DNA of 64,000 nucleotides, taken from assembly GCF_905475345.1 (NCBI RefSeq), contig NC_066595.1, forward strand, positions 5,394,501 to 5,458,500, given 5' to 3'. The stretch is from Vespula vulgaris (taxonomy: Eukaryota > Arthropoda > Insecta > Hymenoptera > Vespidae). Shown here piece after piece: positions 38,346-51,361 of this stretch. Under the pieces are notes generated by a model. It was not told the DNA's origin and did no database searches. It saw only the letters and a program-made list of their open reading frames with translations. Position numbers and translations under genes: made by a program. Numbering within the stretch: position 1 is the stretch's first letter; each line of letters opens with the position of its first letter.

Positions 38346-41321
38346 GAGTTGCTGAAGTTGACATGATGCGATTACAATAATGATTTGAAATAAAGAAAAA
38401 TAATTTACTTATTTATTATAATAAAGCATCGTAAGCTATTAAATTAAAAAATTTACTTATTGAGTCTTCTATAGAAGAAAAGTTATCAAGTATATTAGTT
38501 TTGTGATCATTTTCTGTTGCACTGATCTTAATATACGATAATTATATATTAATTACAGAATTGGTAAATATCTTACGATATATCATGGATATGATGATGA
38601 TCATAGAATACTTGAAAAATGTTTAATCTTAGATCGTTATTAATAAAAATTGCTGATTAAATTAAATGCAATACGAATTATCACGTTTAATCGATAACAT
38701 TTGATCGATCACAGGTGATCGATAAAAAATGAGTCGAGAAGTATCGATATCGTAGAAAATAAAGCTAAAAAAATCGGAAAAATGTATTATATAATAATCC
38801 CTTGGGAAGAAGCCAAGATGTCGATTTTGTTTTTACGAATATTTTCATAAACGTTACAAAGTCACGACTCGCGATCGACATAAATATCTTAGAAAACACA
38901 TTTCAGACAATTGATTGATATATCGGAAAAATGTGGTGTACAGTAAGAAAAACAATATGCTAATCATCTAACGTAATAACGCGGACGATGGAAATTCTTG
39001 TCAAGTTATCCGAACAAATATGGCGTCATAATCATCAGCAAGACAATTTCTATCGCGCAAGCGCAATGCACCACTTTGTGTAGATTACACGCTAATAAAT
39101 TTATTCAGAATGTTCAAGAACGTGTGTGACTACAGCGACGACGTATACAGAAAAAAATGAACTGAAAACGCATTAAGAGAACTATGCCTCTCCTCTCTAT
39201 TCATAGTATCGGTGTGTATGTTTAGGTATAGGTAACTAACTAAGTGCATTGTGCTCCTCACGCTGTCGACTTGCGTGAATTGAAAAACTGAGCTAACAAT
39301 GAAACATCAGACAATGATATGATCATCAATTTTTATAGAACAGTTAATACAAAACCAATACGTGTTCCGTAAGATAAACAAAACGTGCGATTTCTAAATA
39401 AACGTTTCACGCTATTCTCATATCCGATTGACGTTAAGTGCATTAGCTTTTTTGTTTTCTTTTTTTGTTCTCCTTTTTTTCTTTTTTTTTTTTTTTTAAC
39501 AATTCATTGCAATAATAAACCGATAATAATATTATTTAGAAGGAAGCAATAGATGTATAATATTTATATCCTCTTGCAAAATTTCTTATTGTAATCTTTC
39601 TTTGATTTATCGGATTTAAAATAGATTTCTAAAAAGAATATTATCGTCGTGTATATCGTAGTTAAATATTCTCGTAAAAAGATTTAGATACGCTAAGAAT
39701 AAAACATCTTTGCTTTGTTTCATTCTTCTAAGTATAATTGTAAGTATTAAATAGTGCAGGCTTGATAAACCTTTGTGCTGAAAAGTCATGAATGCTATTA
39801 TAATACAAAATCGAGAACAAAAGTAGATGCATCACAAGTAATATCGTAAATGGGTCTGTTATATAGATAAATCTTGCAGGATGATATTTTTGTTCACCGG
39901 TAAGAGAAATTCAGGACGCTTCGAATATGCCTTGATCTACATTGAAATATATTGCATATATAAAAAATCAAGTTCTATTTAAAAAAAAAAAGTGTTTAAT
40001 TGAAAATACTCGTATATCATTTAGATAGACAAGATTTCAACCACAACTATGTCAATCATTTTGAATCAAACATATTCTTTTTAAAAACCTTTTCCTGTTA
40101 TCAAAAATAACCAAAATATATTCACCCTTCCAATTTTAGTTGACCCTGTATATCCACAAATATATACGCACATGTTATATTCTCGGAAAAGTTCATGCTA
40201 CTTATTACAATATAGATTTGTAGGTAATGTATTTTCTTTTTTTTTGAACACATTGAGATGCAAAAGAAAAAAAAAATGGATAATAATTTTCCTGTCACAG
40301 ACACATAAAGGTACATATTGTATAAGCACTCTTGGTGATTGTAACTAAAAATAGAACAACGTATACCGTCTCAAAATATCATGTCAGATTTATCGTAGAA
40401 AATTGAATGAAAAATGTTACTTCAAATAGATAATATAGATGCAATTACACGAAAAAAAAATCGACATCGATTTACGACATATAATAGATATAATATTTTA
40501 TTTCGTTTATCTCTATTCAACGTAAGTTGCAAAAGAGAAAGAACGTTGCCTGGCAGAAATAAGAAACCTTTTAAATACTTATGCATTTACTTTTTATAGC
40601 ATGAATATATCAGATCATTGCTTTTATATCGCTTGATAAAATTGAAAGATTTAGTTGGAGGTTTTATTATTTTTCTTCTCTTCTTTCTAAACCACTAGAT
40701 TCTCCTACGTGGGATAAGCCCTGTTAAAAAATTCAATGGCAAGTGGCCGCCATTAGGGTCGTCCTTGTGTTTTATACTTCCATGGATTTTCCTTCTACCC
40801 AACATCGCAGACACCTTTCTGTTCTACCCTTTCGAGAAACGTCTTTTCCTCGTACGCCATTGGTTAATAATAATTACTACTTCGACTCTTTGCTCTTGCT
40901 TCTTCGCTTTTAGTTTCATCGAGATAGTTTTCCTTTGAATCTTAAGGACCGATACAACTTTTAAGTCGCATTTCCCATTCTCTTTTCTCAAACATACTCT
41001 CCTTTCTCTGGATATTTCATAGGACTCGTTTAGATTACAAAAAGATAAACAAGAAGGAAATTTATTTCACGAATTTTATTCCAAATCGAAATACGCTCGT
41101 ATGAAGACGAAAGCTTCTCTCTCGTTCTCTTTCTCTCTCTCTCTTTCTCTCTCCCTCATCTAGGAACCCATATAATATTCAGAAATTCATTGGACATCGC
41201 TTCGTCCTGGATCCGTTCAGTCACGTTACGTTATACATGCGAACGAAGCTTAAATTCACGTCCTGATAGAGTTGTAGAGCGAAGTGGATAGGAGCTAGAA
41301 ACGCATGCGACAGAGAGAAAG

Positions 41322-41323
<2 letters not shown>

Positions 41324-41360
<37 letters not shown>

Positions 41361-41390
41361 AGACAGAGAGAGAGAGAGAGAGACAGAGGC
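41324..41390. repeat. GA dinucleotide microsatellite
   Basis: GA runs with AAAGA and CAGA interruptions. A CT tract lies on the other side at about 41118-41154. Confidence 0.92.
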
Positions 41391-44051
41391 GCGAGATTAG
41401 TTCGAGTCGCACGTGTGTTTCCGAACTCAATCTGCTTCCGAAGATTCGGTTTGCAGTTTGGCATGTTTCTAAGCAGAGTCCTCCTCCTTCGAAGAGGACG
41501 AAGGGAGACGGCTGATTCCTCGACGGAAACGGAAGGACCGTTCGACTTTGATAAAGATAGAGGTTGACAAGAGACGCGCTTAATCGGATAATACCGAGTA
41601 ATCAGGCCGAGCTCGTTTGTCCGCGGTTCCAGAGACTTAGTCTGATCTAATCCATTTTGATTTTCCCAAGCTGCTTTCGCGATTTACCATCAGAAAGGAC
41701 TCTCGTTGTTGAAAGAATAATCATCAAATCTATATCCGCAAACGTATACACACAAGTCCCAATACGATCGTAATGCATTCCGTAAAATATATAGTTTCAC
41801 CGGATTAGATGGACGTGCCGAAGGAGATAAATTTACGAACGACATATATTATTACGAAGGTAACCAGAATTCCGAGAATAAAATCTCTTTCGAGATTCTT
41901 AATAATCAAAATTTGAATTACAAATGGGATTATCGATTATCAGATATGTGCTGTTACTTTGGAGAAAACAATAATGATATAGATATTTCCAATAGTTTCC
42001 CAACGTTGTTGCAAATTAACATAATTAAATAATGTGCTCCTGATTATTCCGTAATCAGAAGCTGATTACGAAACTTTGTATTTTTATTTAAAAAAACTCG
42101 ATTTTAACGATTCGCGTTACGAGATACGAATAAAAATATACGAGACTAATACGAAATCAACGAAAATACGAAGATTCATGATTATTTAAGAAAAGAAAAA
42201 AAAGGAAAACAAGAAAAAAGAAGAAGAAAAAACTTCCTCTTTCGTTTTTCTTCGATATGATAAAAACTATCTATAATAATCATGACGTCATTTTTAAATA
42301 AGAAAAAACGAAAGCTTGAGTTATAATAAATAATATATACTCTTAACTCATTATTCAATCGCGAGCGACATTTCGTATTCGTATATATTTAAATATCGAT
42401 CACGAAAAACACTTGAAAAAGACAATTATCTTATCAGACCGACTTCGCTGGTTGCTTTCGTAAGACAGTTCTTAGAAAATATACCAAGCTGATTATGTAT
42501 CATAATCTTCTACGAAACGTCATTACGTGTAAGCAAGATGCAGAAAACATTTCGAAGTTCGCGCCAGCTTGTATTTTAATCGGAAGGAAGTAACGAGGTC
42601 GAACAAAGAAGATTCAAAGTAGTAAGTTAATGAAGAGAACTACATGGTGTCCTATAAATCTGAACGGTGTCTCTACAAAATTTATACGTCATAATCTTTA
42701 CGTATTGTTTCGTCTAATTTGTATTTATAGTGTTACCTAAGAACCGTGGTGTACGAGCTATATTCATATTTTAAACAAATATAATCCGATATGTTTTTCT
42801 GCTATGATTTCAGATTTCTCGAGCATCCTTCATAATAGAATCAATGTTATTTACTCATTCGCTTCGGAAAAAACATCTTATCGCTTAATTCGTTTATAAT
42901 TGATTCCTGTTTCCTTTCTGAGATTGGTGCCGATCAAAAAATTGATAACCGATCTCGTATTCTAACATAACAGGAAAGAAGAATTTTATTCTTGGCAAAT
43001 CTCGAAAAAGTCTCGAACTAATCAAACGATTCCCAGATCGCAAAGACAAGGTCGTTGCTGCGTTCGAGTTATCCGACAAGTTATGAATCTTGAATACCAA
43101 CGGACATCAGTTAGCACTCTAGAGACGATAAAAAACCTAGGCGATGCCTCAAGAGGAATAAGATTTTATAGTTCTGCTCGTACTTTTTTCATCCTTGCCC
43201 GAGAAATCCTACGAATTCGTAATTTCGCGATTTCTCATGAATATAGACGATTTCGAAAGATCGTGACCAGTTCTTTATAATGAATATAGATCTGCGAAAG
43301 ATTCGGAAGCAAGCATAAAAGATATATCTTGACTACAGAATTAATTTTAAAAAGAAAAACTACATTCTGTGACAGATAATAGATCGAGGTTATGCCAATC
43401 GAGAGATATAAAGCAAAAAAGCAGAAATAATATTGACGATTGTATTGATAATAATAGGAATAACGATAATGAAATTCATTCAGATATAAATTAAAAAGCA
43501 CAATAGATAAGAGATACAGATAAAAACAAAGTAAAAACATAATACTTATTATCGCTACGTGTTATTCTTAGAATTCATTTTAAAAACCTAGACATATTAC
43601 ACTGCAAACATAACACGTAGATTGCGAACGTGGTTTCGTACAACACGATTTGAAATTATACGGGAACACTTATATTGTGTTTCAAACGATTTTAATAAAG
43701 TTTGATAAAATAAATTTTTAAATTATTGCAACATTTTTGGAAATTTTTAATGTTATTATTATTATTATTACTACTATTATTTATCATTTGATTTTTATTA
43801 AAAATTTTTATTCGTTTTAGTTTACTCTTAATGTCACGAATTTTTTCAATTATTAAAAATCTTCAAAACCGAAGCCGTTTTTCTTATTTGAAATTTAATA
43901 TCAAATTTTATATGAATGAACTTATTATTTTTTGTATTCATTAAATAATATTTTACTTTCTCGTATAATACGGTACGGATTTTCCTATTATAAGAGGGTT
44001 ACTTGTATTTTGTACACACAAATATTTAAGTAAATCCACATAAAACCCAAC

Positions 44052-44122
44052 ATGGTGACTCAGGTGGTAGAACATTCGCTTATAATAATGAGAGTCCCAA
44101 GATGAAACCTCAATGAGGTCAG
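44052..44122 (+). repeat. tRNA-like SINE or pseudo-tRNA remnant
   Basis: A near-perfect polymerase III A box, TGACTCAGGTGG (one mismatch to TRGYNNARNNGG), is followed after about 35 bases by CAAGATGAAACC, a decayed B box (expected CAAGTTCGAAACC). The 71-base span, GGTAGAACATTCGC and the trailing CAATGAGGTCAG look like tRNA-derived SINE heads. Stems are broken (D arm and T arm do not pair), so it is not a working tRNA. Confidence 0.5.
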
Positions 44123-44589
44123 TTATTCCTACAAAAGCATCTTCATTTTTCAACAATGGCCGTGTGAAAAACGTCATATAATTATCGTGCAAAACACTTA
44201 TACAACAGTAAACAAATTTCGATAATAATATATCCCCAATAATAGTTCAACCTACTATGAATCAATCACTTATCCTATTTACGAAAAAATTACTCCATGT
44301 GAAAAAATAATATATCGCTCGTATATATTTTGTGATAACCAAAAAAAAAAAAAGAAAATAAAACTTAAATAATACAAATAAATAAGTACGTGGGTTCAAA
44401 GGGTTAACGAAATAAACGTCGTCGTTGATATTAAAAATAAAGCAAAAAAAAAAGGATCTATGAAATAATGATAATTGATAATAATTGTAATAATTAGGTT
44501 ACGATAATTTATGGTAACGTAATGGTAAATTTTATAAAGAGTTCGAATAAATTATTTTATCGAATGAAATGGATGAAATAAGTTGAAAG

Positions 44590-44940
44590 GCGATAGAAAC
44601 GAAGCGGCATGGCGCTGTAGTCAACGATAAGCGGCTTCTATCGGAGGACATTATTCCGCTCGTGGAACATCCTTATCTTTCGTAGACTACACGTCGCAAG
44701 GACGCTTCCGGACTCGTGCGGGCGTTGCGGAGTGACGTGCCAGTACGAGTCTCTCCTTTCTCTTAATCCACGTGTACGTTCTTCTGGTGCACGAGGATGC
44801 ACGTTTAATATGCACGTAGGCGCGTGTACGCTCAAGGATTAAGACCCTGCGCGCAACCAGCTGAACTGCTGGATTACGCTCGAAATTAATCGCGATACGC
44901 CGCGAACGGTCCGATTTGCCAAAACTGTTCTACGAATAAA
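44590..44940. promoter_or_regulatory. GC-richer intronic island with E-box-type sites
   Basis: Non-repetitive and CpG-rich, with CACGTG near 44770, CAGCTG near 44860, GGATTAAG and GGATTACG (Bicoid/Otx-type words) and several GCACG words. No open frame of interest. Candidate enhancer. Confidence 0.3.
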
Positions 44941-45561
44941 TGACTTTTATATCCTCTCTCGCGTTGTAATTCAAAATCCCTCGTTTTCCTTATAAAAGCT
45001 TAATCGAGCGACATTCGTAATAAATGAAAATAATATTTTTGCTTTTTTTTTTTTCCTTTTCTTTTCTTGTTTTTTTTTGTTTTTGTATTCTAATCCAAAG
45101 GCCCGATGACAAATTTTTTTCCAAAAGACTTTTATTTATAAGAAGAAAAATATCGGATTGACGATTGTACGTCTCGGCTGTTTCACCTTTTGTTTATTAA
45201 CAAATCATCTGCAATTACCTCTTTGAATTAGAAACGAACACGGTCAACATTTAATGATTTCAGTCATAACGAGATTTAATAACAATGTGAACGCATAAGA
45301 TTATACAATATTTGGGGTTAAGCAATAAAACAATCGTAATTATTCAGGATTTGGTTAATTATAATGTAATTACCGTTGATAATAGTTTCGGTTACCTCGA
45401 TAATTAATTTCGAATCTAAAATCGTCCATCGACGATTTTAAACGATAATATTTTTACGAACGAAGGAACAAAGGAAACTTCTCTCATTTCTCTTTCGTTT
45501 TAGGAATTACTTTTTCATTTCTTATTCATCGTCGTGTATCACGCGTGCGCTTATAACGAAT

Positions 45562-45978
45562 TTGACAAAAGGAAAATCAATATATTTGATAGATACTGGA
45601 TCTAATATAACTGTAATATCGTCGAACGTATTTAATTTGCGTTTAACCGATCGCGCGTATCGCGACACATCTCATAGTTATGAATGTAGGCGAATATCAA
45701 GGGATATCTATTTCCTGGTATATTCAGTTTCCAATTATCCCCTGGGCGATTCTACTCGTCTAGACGAGGCTTTAATTCGTAATACCACTGGATGGAAACG
45801 CTTGCTCGGATCGAAGTCATTCTTGACGGTAGTCGATTTGAAAGCACACGCGCGCGAGTGCGAGTTCATATTCGCAACCCATACGCGCTGTCCGCCCCAA
45901 TTATTAATGATTATTGATCTCGACGGTGCCGTGAGAGATGATATTTTCAATAAAAGCTGCAAGATTCGCGATCGGTGA
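45562..45978 (+). pseudogene. Possible retroelement aspartic-protease remnant
   Basis: The open frame contains YLIDTGSNITVISSNVF near its start. The pattern hydrophobic-hydrophobic-D-T-G-S/A followed by VI-S/P is the active-site signature of retropepsins in gypsy/Pao-type retrotransposons and related cellular proteases. The frame has no ATG start, and the following 110 residues show no flap or ALIG-like second motif that I recognise. No LTRs or reverse transcriptase were found nearby. Coincidence is possible. Confidence 0.3.
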
Positions 45979-48639
45979 ACCTGAATGCTCTCGTGTTACG
46001 TCTACCGTACGAACGTGCGCATCGAATCTCCAAGATAATGATTAATCGATTTCTCCAAAACTGAAATCGGCTAGAGAATATTTTTAATAATCCTCGAAGA
46101 AGCTATGATCTATTATCTGACGATATAATACACGTTATTAATTTTAATAATGTATCTCGAAGAAGATACGCCTCGCCTTTTTATAAAGTAAAGATTAATG
46201 AACTATCTGTAAACGATTTGTATTAAGTTAAAAATGTAAACGAAAGAGAAATGAAACTTCACTATTTTACTTTCAACGAATGTCGATTGTATTATACGTT
46301 CATTCGAAATGCAATTGCTATGAAACGAAAGTCGTGCGTAAGAGCTTCTTCCTCATTTTCTAAATTATCTTTCTATCCATTTGTATTTTTCTTTTTTTTT
46401 CTATTTTTTTAATCATTCTTTACAATTTCATCTATCCATATTATATTTATATCATCAATTTCACGTTAGCTTTATACGATTCGTAGAGGCAGAAAATATG
46501 AAAATACTTATAATTTCTATAAAAACTATGTTGGATAATTATACTTTGTTATCGATGTATTTGTAACGCTTTGGTGATTTGTTTCTTTGTTTCTTTTTTT
46601 ATTTTTAATAGTTTCAGTCACTACCTGTAATTTATTGTGAAATTGTTCTTTTTACGTTTCCTCTAACACATATATTTCCAATAAAAAGTAAGTATTCGTA
46701 CAGATCAAAGGAAACTAACTTTTGAAGAGTTTTACTAATTGCAAACTGGCCGTTAGTTGCGATAGACATACTTCGAATCGTGAATCGTACCTTATCTTAA
46801 TTTTTAATTTATTTTACCGTGAAATGTAAATATATTTAACTTCATCGCCAATGCTGCACGCCTTCGCATTAATTATTTATACAGACGACACGATTGGCTT
46901 CGTTCTCCTTTTACTTGTCGACCGCAATCATAGCGAATGCTATGACCGATGATTCGACCGCATATTTCCGTAAACAGGAACGAAAGAGAAGATTACGACG
47001 CTTTGAGGAGAAAAAAGAAAAAAAAAGAAAAGATAGAAAAAAATCAAAGTTAAAAAAAGTAAAAGAGAACGTTTCTCGTAGGGCACAGGAAGAGTTTAAT
47101 GATTTAGTTTCCGAGACTTTATGAGAATCACGTTGCTCTCGATATCGAAAAGTATCGCAAATCGGTTCGAAGCCCTTCTCGAGTACACGCGAGATGAATT
47201 TTAAATAACGAGCTTAGGCACTTTGAGATATCTTATATTATTCTACTATAAATCATTAAATTTCTTAGCACTTTTGCTCGTGAAAAAAAAAATGTTATCA
47301 AACGATCGATAACAACTGTCTCGTGTGTTCTTCTTTTTTTTTTTCTTTTTTCGTTTTCCCCTTCGTAATCAGTATCCCCCAACACTATCCTACACTCGTA
47401 CGATGTTGAACATGTATACCTACGTAAGTTTGATAGCTATTTTAACGTTTACGTTCGAACGCTCGCACGTGCGATTGATTCGTAATTTAATGAGAATGCA
47501 TGGGTCATATATCTTTCGTTATTGCCTCGGTACGTGATACGGACAACGAAACGACCGCATCCGTTATCTCGGACGACGCTATCTCGTTTCGTTTCTCCGC
47601 ATACGAGTTTTGCACTTTAATAATTATCCTTCTCTGAGTGCTTTTCATTGTTTCCTATAAACTACAAAACATCGAACTTGGAAAAAATATATATAAACGA
47701 ATATAGCAAATAATTAGATGTTTCGATGTTAATAAAATATTTCCAAATTTTTACATTTTATCGAATTAAAGACAAAAATGAAAAGTAGAATGATTAATTG
47801 TTAATCATAAAAGTTAATTATTTTTATTCGTCAGCGAGCATCTTGATAAAATTTAATATTATAATAATATAGTAGAATATAACATTCTTATAAATAATCT
47901 TGATTATATTTATATTAAATGTCAGTTGAAAAGTTTTCTATATAAATTTTGAGACAGTTCGTAATCCAAGTTCCAACTCGCAATCGCGATTTTAAGGTCT
48001 GAATTTTATTTATCCAAAACACATTTCTCTTTCAAGTTCACTTCAATTTTACTTTCTCATCGGAGAGAAACAGTTCGAAGGCTTTATTCCGTGAAGAACG
48101 CAGCGAGCAGCTCGGTATCCCGCGCGATTTGATACCCAGGCAACGGATGGAAGGGAGAAAAATATTTTCATGAAAAAAAAAGGGAAGGAAAAAAAAAAGT
48201 AAACCTTTTTTACCCTGCAGATATAAATTATAATACAATATCTGGGTCGGATTAAAAAGATAAAATGCATTATTTTTCGATAGCTCTTGATATAATGATA
48301 AAAAAATTCTGTTTATGCTACAATAAAAAAGGAAAAAAGCAAAAAAAGCTTGTTTTTGTCTTCAGCACATTAATTAATTAATCTCCACGCATTTAATTTA
48401 GAGAAAAAAAAAGTATCGTCCGACTTGAAAAAAATTACATAATTAAGATAAAAAATACAGATTTTTTAAATAAATACCTAATGTAATAATGGCTTCCTTG
48501 ATAAAAAAAAAAAAAAAACAAAAAGAAAAGAAAGAAAGAAAGAAAAAACGGCTAATTCAAAGTATAAGTCATGAATAAAAACATAAAGTAATTTGATAAG
48601 AAAGAAGGGAAAAGAGAAAGAAAAGATAGGGCGTGTCAC

Positions 48640-49020
48640 TCGCGATCGAGCGTCGTTGAATAATCGAGGAAAATTTTTGAAGCGAGCCTCCACAACGCCC
48701 AAGGGTGCAACCCAGACGCGTTTTCAAGCGGGCGCGTGCGAAAAAAAGCGGCCTTGCTATATTCGTCGACGCAACTACAGCACCCCTGTAAACCTTCCGT
48801 TCTATCTCCGTCGATCCTAGTAGCCCCTTTAAAATGCATGAAACGCCGTCATGAAACGCTGTCATGAAACGTCGTCCACCAACGGACCCTCCTATTACGA
48901 ACGACCAAACCAAGCCTCTGCTCTTTGCCCTCTCGTCTATGTTTCAGTATATTTGAGTATACGTGCGTGTGCGTCTTTGGTCACGACGTCAAAGGACACC
49001 ACGACGTCTATTCGAATATC
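48640..49020. promoter_or_regulatory. GC-richer intronic island
   Basis: A CpG-rich, low-repeat block about 2.3 kb upstream of exon 2. It is open in several frames on both strands with no recognised product. It includes the 13-bp triplicate listed separately. Confidence 0.28.
48837..48875. repeat. Three exact-register 13-bp tandem repeats
   Basis: CATGAAACGCCGT, CATGAAACGCTGT and CATGAAACGTCGT follow without spacer, differing only at positions 10-11. Confidence 0.92.
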
Positions 49021-49033
49021 TACCTCTCCGTGT

Positions 49034-49255
49034 GTGTATATATATATATATAAACATATATATTATAAACACATTATTTAAATTATGTCTACATAGTGTA
49101 TCTGTTACACACACACACACACACACACGCGCGCGTATGTATGTATGTATATATATATGTATATATAAACTTGTGTAATAAAATGATATATATTAAATAT
49201 ATATAACTAAACTATATAAGTATATTTTAAATAATATATATATATATATATATAT
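49034..49255. repeat. TA, AC and TATG dinucleotide/tetranucleotide cluster
   Basis: TA run at about 49037-49052, AC run at about 49110-49128, TATG/TA run at 49137-49168 and TA run at about 49233-49255. Confidence 0.9.
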
Positions 49256-50679
49256 CCTAGCTATATAAATATATTATAAAACTAATATCTTTTTAAATAA
49301 TTCTTCTTTGCTTTTCTTCATCTTGTATTTCTTTCGTTTTAATACATTCGAAATTCTACGACGAGAGCAAGCCCCTTAACGAATTTGTTTCCAAGTTCGC
49401 CGCCCTTCTTTCTGTACAAGTATCACGGTTAGAGCTCTTCTCTTCATCCAGCTTTACGTCCGAGCTTACTTTTCGGCAAGGTACACGTAATTTATACTCA
49501 CTGAGAGAAAAAAATTTCCAAGACTACTAAAAATGGAGCTATTCGGGGTGACTCTAAAAAGAAGGTTGTTCATATCGTCTTATCTTATGCGAAGGTGCAA
49601 TCCATAATATCGATGAGCTCGGATCGTTCTTGATAAATTGACCATTCTGTCGGAAAGAAGATAAGCCGAGTCAAGCGTCGATCGTGACGTTAGAAAATTG
49701 TCAGATCGAATCTTTCTTTTTTATTATTGGGATCGTTCACTCGAACTTTGAGTGAAGACAATGATACCAGAATGATTGTTGTTTGAGATTTCAACGTTAT
49801 CTTTATCTTTTAATATCATCGTGATTTCATCATTTTTTTTTTTTACTCTGATATCTTTTATTAACATTTCAATGAATCATGGAAAAATTAAGGCGGATAA
49901 AGAAAATTTTTGAATAATGAATATCGTGCTTAGTTAGCACGCTTTAATTATCTAATTAGGAATTTTCAACAAATAAAAATAATTTTATATGTGTTGAAAA
50001 TAATCCACGTAGTTAGATGTTTTATATACATTTAAAAATAATTAATATATAAATATCAGTGAAACGAATATGTACTATGTGCGAGCGTTTTCACAAAATA
50101 TAAAAAGCATAAGAATCGATAACACGTATCAAGACCAATTTACGTAAAAATTGATCTACTATATTTTCTAAAAAAAAAAAGTTAGAACGTAATAATTTCA
50201 GCAAAAGTAATAAAATATAACAGCGGTGTATATATAATTCAGTTAAGCGAAATACGAAGAGCACTTTCTAATCGATTAATTGCTTTAAAAAATCCAATAA
50301 GTTTTCCTTAATTTTTAATTGATATCAACTTGTTCATTTTATAAAAAAAAAAAAATCAATAGCAAACGAAAATCCGTATTTCGATCTAAAATAAAATTAA
50401 AAAATTTCGTTTTCTTCGAAAATTAAATTTCGCGATGATGATTGCTATACTAATTTAAATACACTGAAACCAATTTATAAAATCAAATAAATTTATCGTA
50501 TAATTATCGTAAATCGTTGTATAACAAAAACGATAAATCCAATGCTTCCCTTGAAACGACTTATACTAAAAGTTAAGTATAAAATCGCTTGGCACCGTTA
50601 TAAAATCACCATACTAATTTCTCTGGAGAGCTAAAATTAATCTTAATTACGGTAAATATTAGATATTAATTAATTCCGA

Positions 50680-50840
50680 AGTAGGCCGCTGCACGAGTTT
50701 TACGGACAACCGGGCTTAATGAAGCTTTCAGAAGGCAAGGATAACTTTCCTGACAGTTTCTGTCCCCAGGAACCTTCATTATTTTACGGAATATTCAGGT
50801 CCAAACGAATCCGATATGTACAATGGAAATTTGACCACTG
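50680..50840. other. Short GC-richer non-repetitive stretch near exon 2
   Basis: About 150 bp of mixed-composition sequence in an AT-rich region. A 71-codon frame crosses it but has no recognised content. No acceptor/donor pair that would make it an in-frame exon was found. Confidence 0.25.
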
Positions 50841-51236
50841 TCATTTCAATCATATTAAGCATTTATACAGTAATACTTTTTTTTTCTCTGATAAAAATTC
50901 TTTTATAGATCTGAATACAAATATTTATCTATAGTATCATACCAATAAAATAAAAATCTATATAAATGTAATATGAATTTATTCTTTCAATAGAAATTGA
51001 TAATTTATTCGAGCTTCAGTTAGGGAAATGTTATTTATATCTATAATATAAAAAAAAAAAAAAAACTTTAACCCAAATTATTCGATATTGATTGCTTTTA
51101 GATAGATATTCGTTATTAGATTACATATAATTCATTACTTTCCGTCAATGATAATACTTTTGCTATATTCGAAAAAAAAAATCATTTTTTATCGATCGGA
51201 TTTATTAATTAAATTTATAATTTTTTAATCTTGCAG

Positions 51237-51361
51237 AAAAAATGCCACGACTCTCGAAAAATTTCATCTTCAAATATCCAGGATAGAATTGTATCCAAAA
51301 GATTCTTCCTACGTGGATGAATTATTACGTCAAATGGCAACGCAACCCATCACTCACGTTG
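51237..51361 (+). CDS. Fam20C: FAM20C-like kinase, coding exon 2: start of kinase N-lobe
   Basis: This exon codes for residues 150-192. It begins KNATTLEKFHLQISRIELYP and ends RQMATQPITHV, matching the human segment around LKFHIGINRYELYS and SQRITSV at the beginning of the conserved kinase fold. N152-A-T is a potential N-glycosylation site. The acceptor TTGCAG and donor G|GTAAGT are strong. The incoming phase completes Gly150, and one base of the Val192 codon is left at the end. Length (125 nt) and phases agree with both neighbours. Confidence 0.93.

Larger units (their letters stand above)
19017..51236 (+). other. Intron 1 of the kinase gene (32.2 kb)
   Basis: Donor GTAAGT at 19017 and acceptor TTTTTAATCTTGCAG ending at 51236 restore the frame (GG|A, Gly150). 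I saw no coding exon inside it with homology to the family, and the protein alignment is continuous across it. Most of it is AT-rich sequence with homopolymers and microsatellites. It also holds several GC-richer, less repetitive islands, a tandem duplication, a SINE-like remnant and a possible retroelement protease remnant, listed separately. Stretches where I see nothing beyond AT-rich sequence and short repeats include 19147-20380, 21500-24590, 30000-33940, 35340-37820, 38350-44050 and 46000-48600. Confidence 0.85.

Noticed and set aside
42637..42675. CTACATGGTGTC word shared with 29150 and similar to 61450
   Set aside because: The match is only about a dozen bases and does not extend, so a dispersed repeat cannot be supported.
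50719..50934. 71-codon frame as an extra kinase exon
   Set aside because: Exons 1 and 2 already join in phase with continuous family alignment, and no donor/acceptor pair fits.
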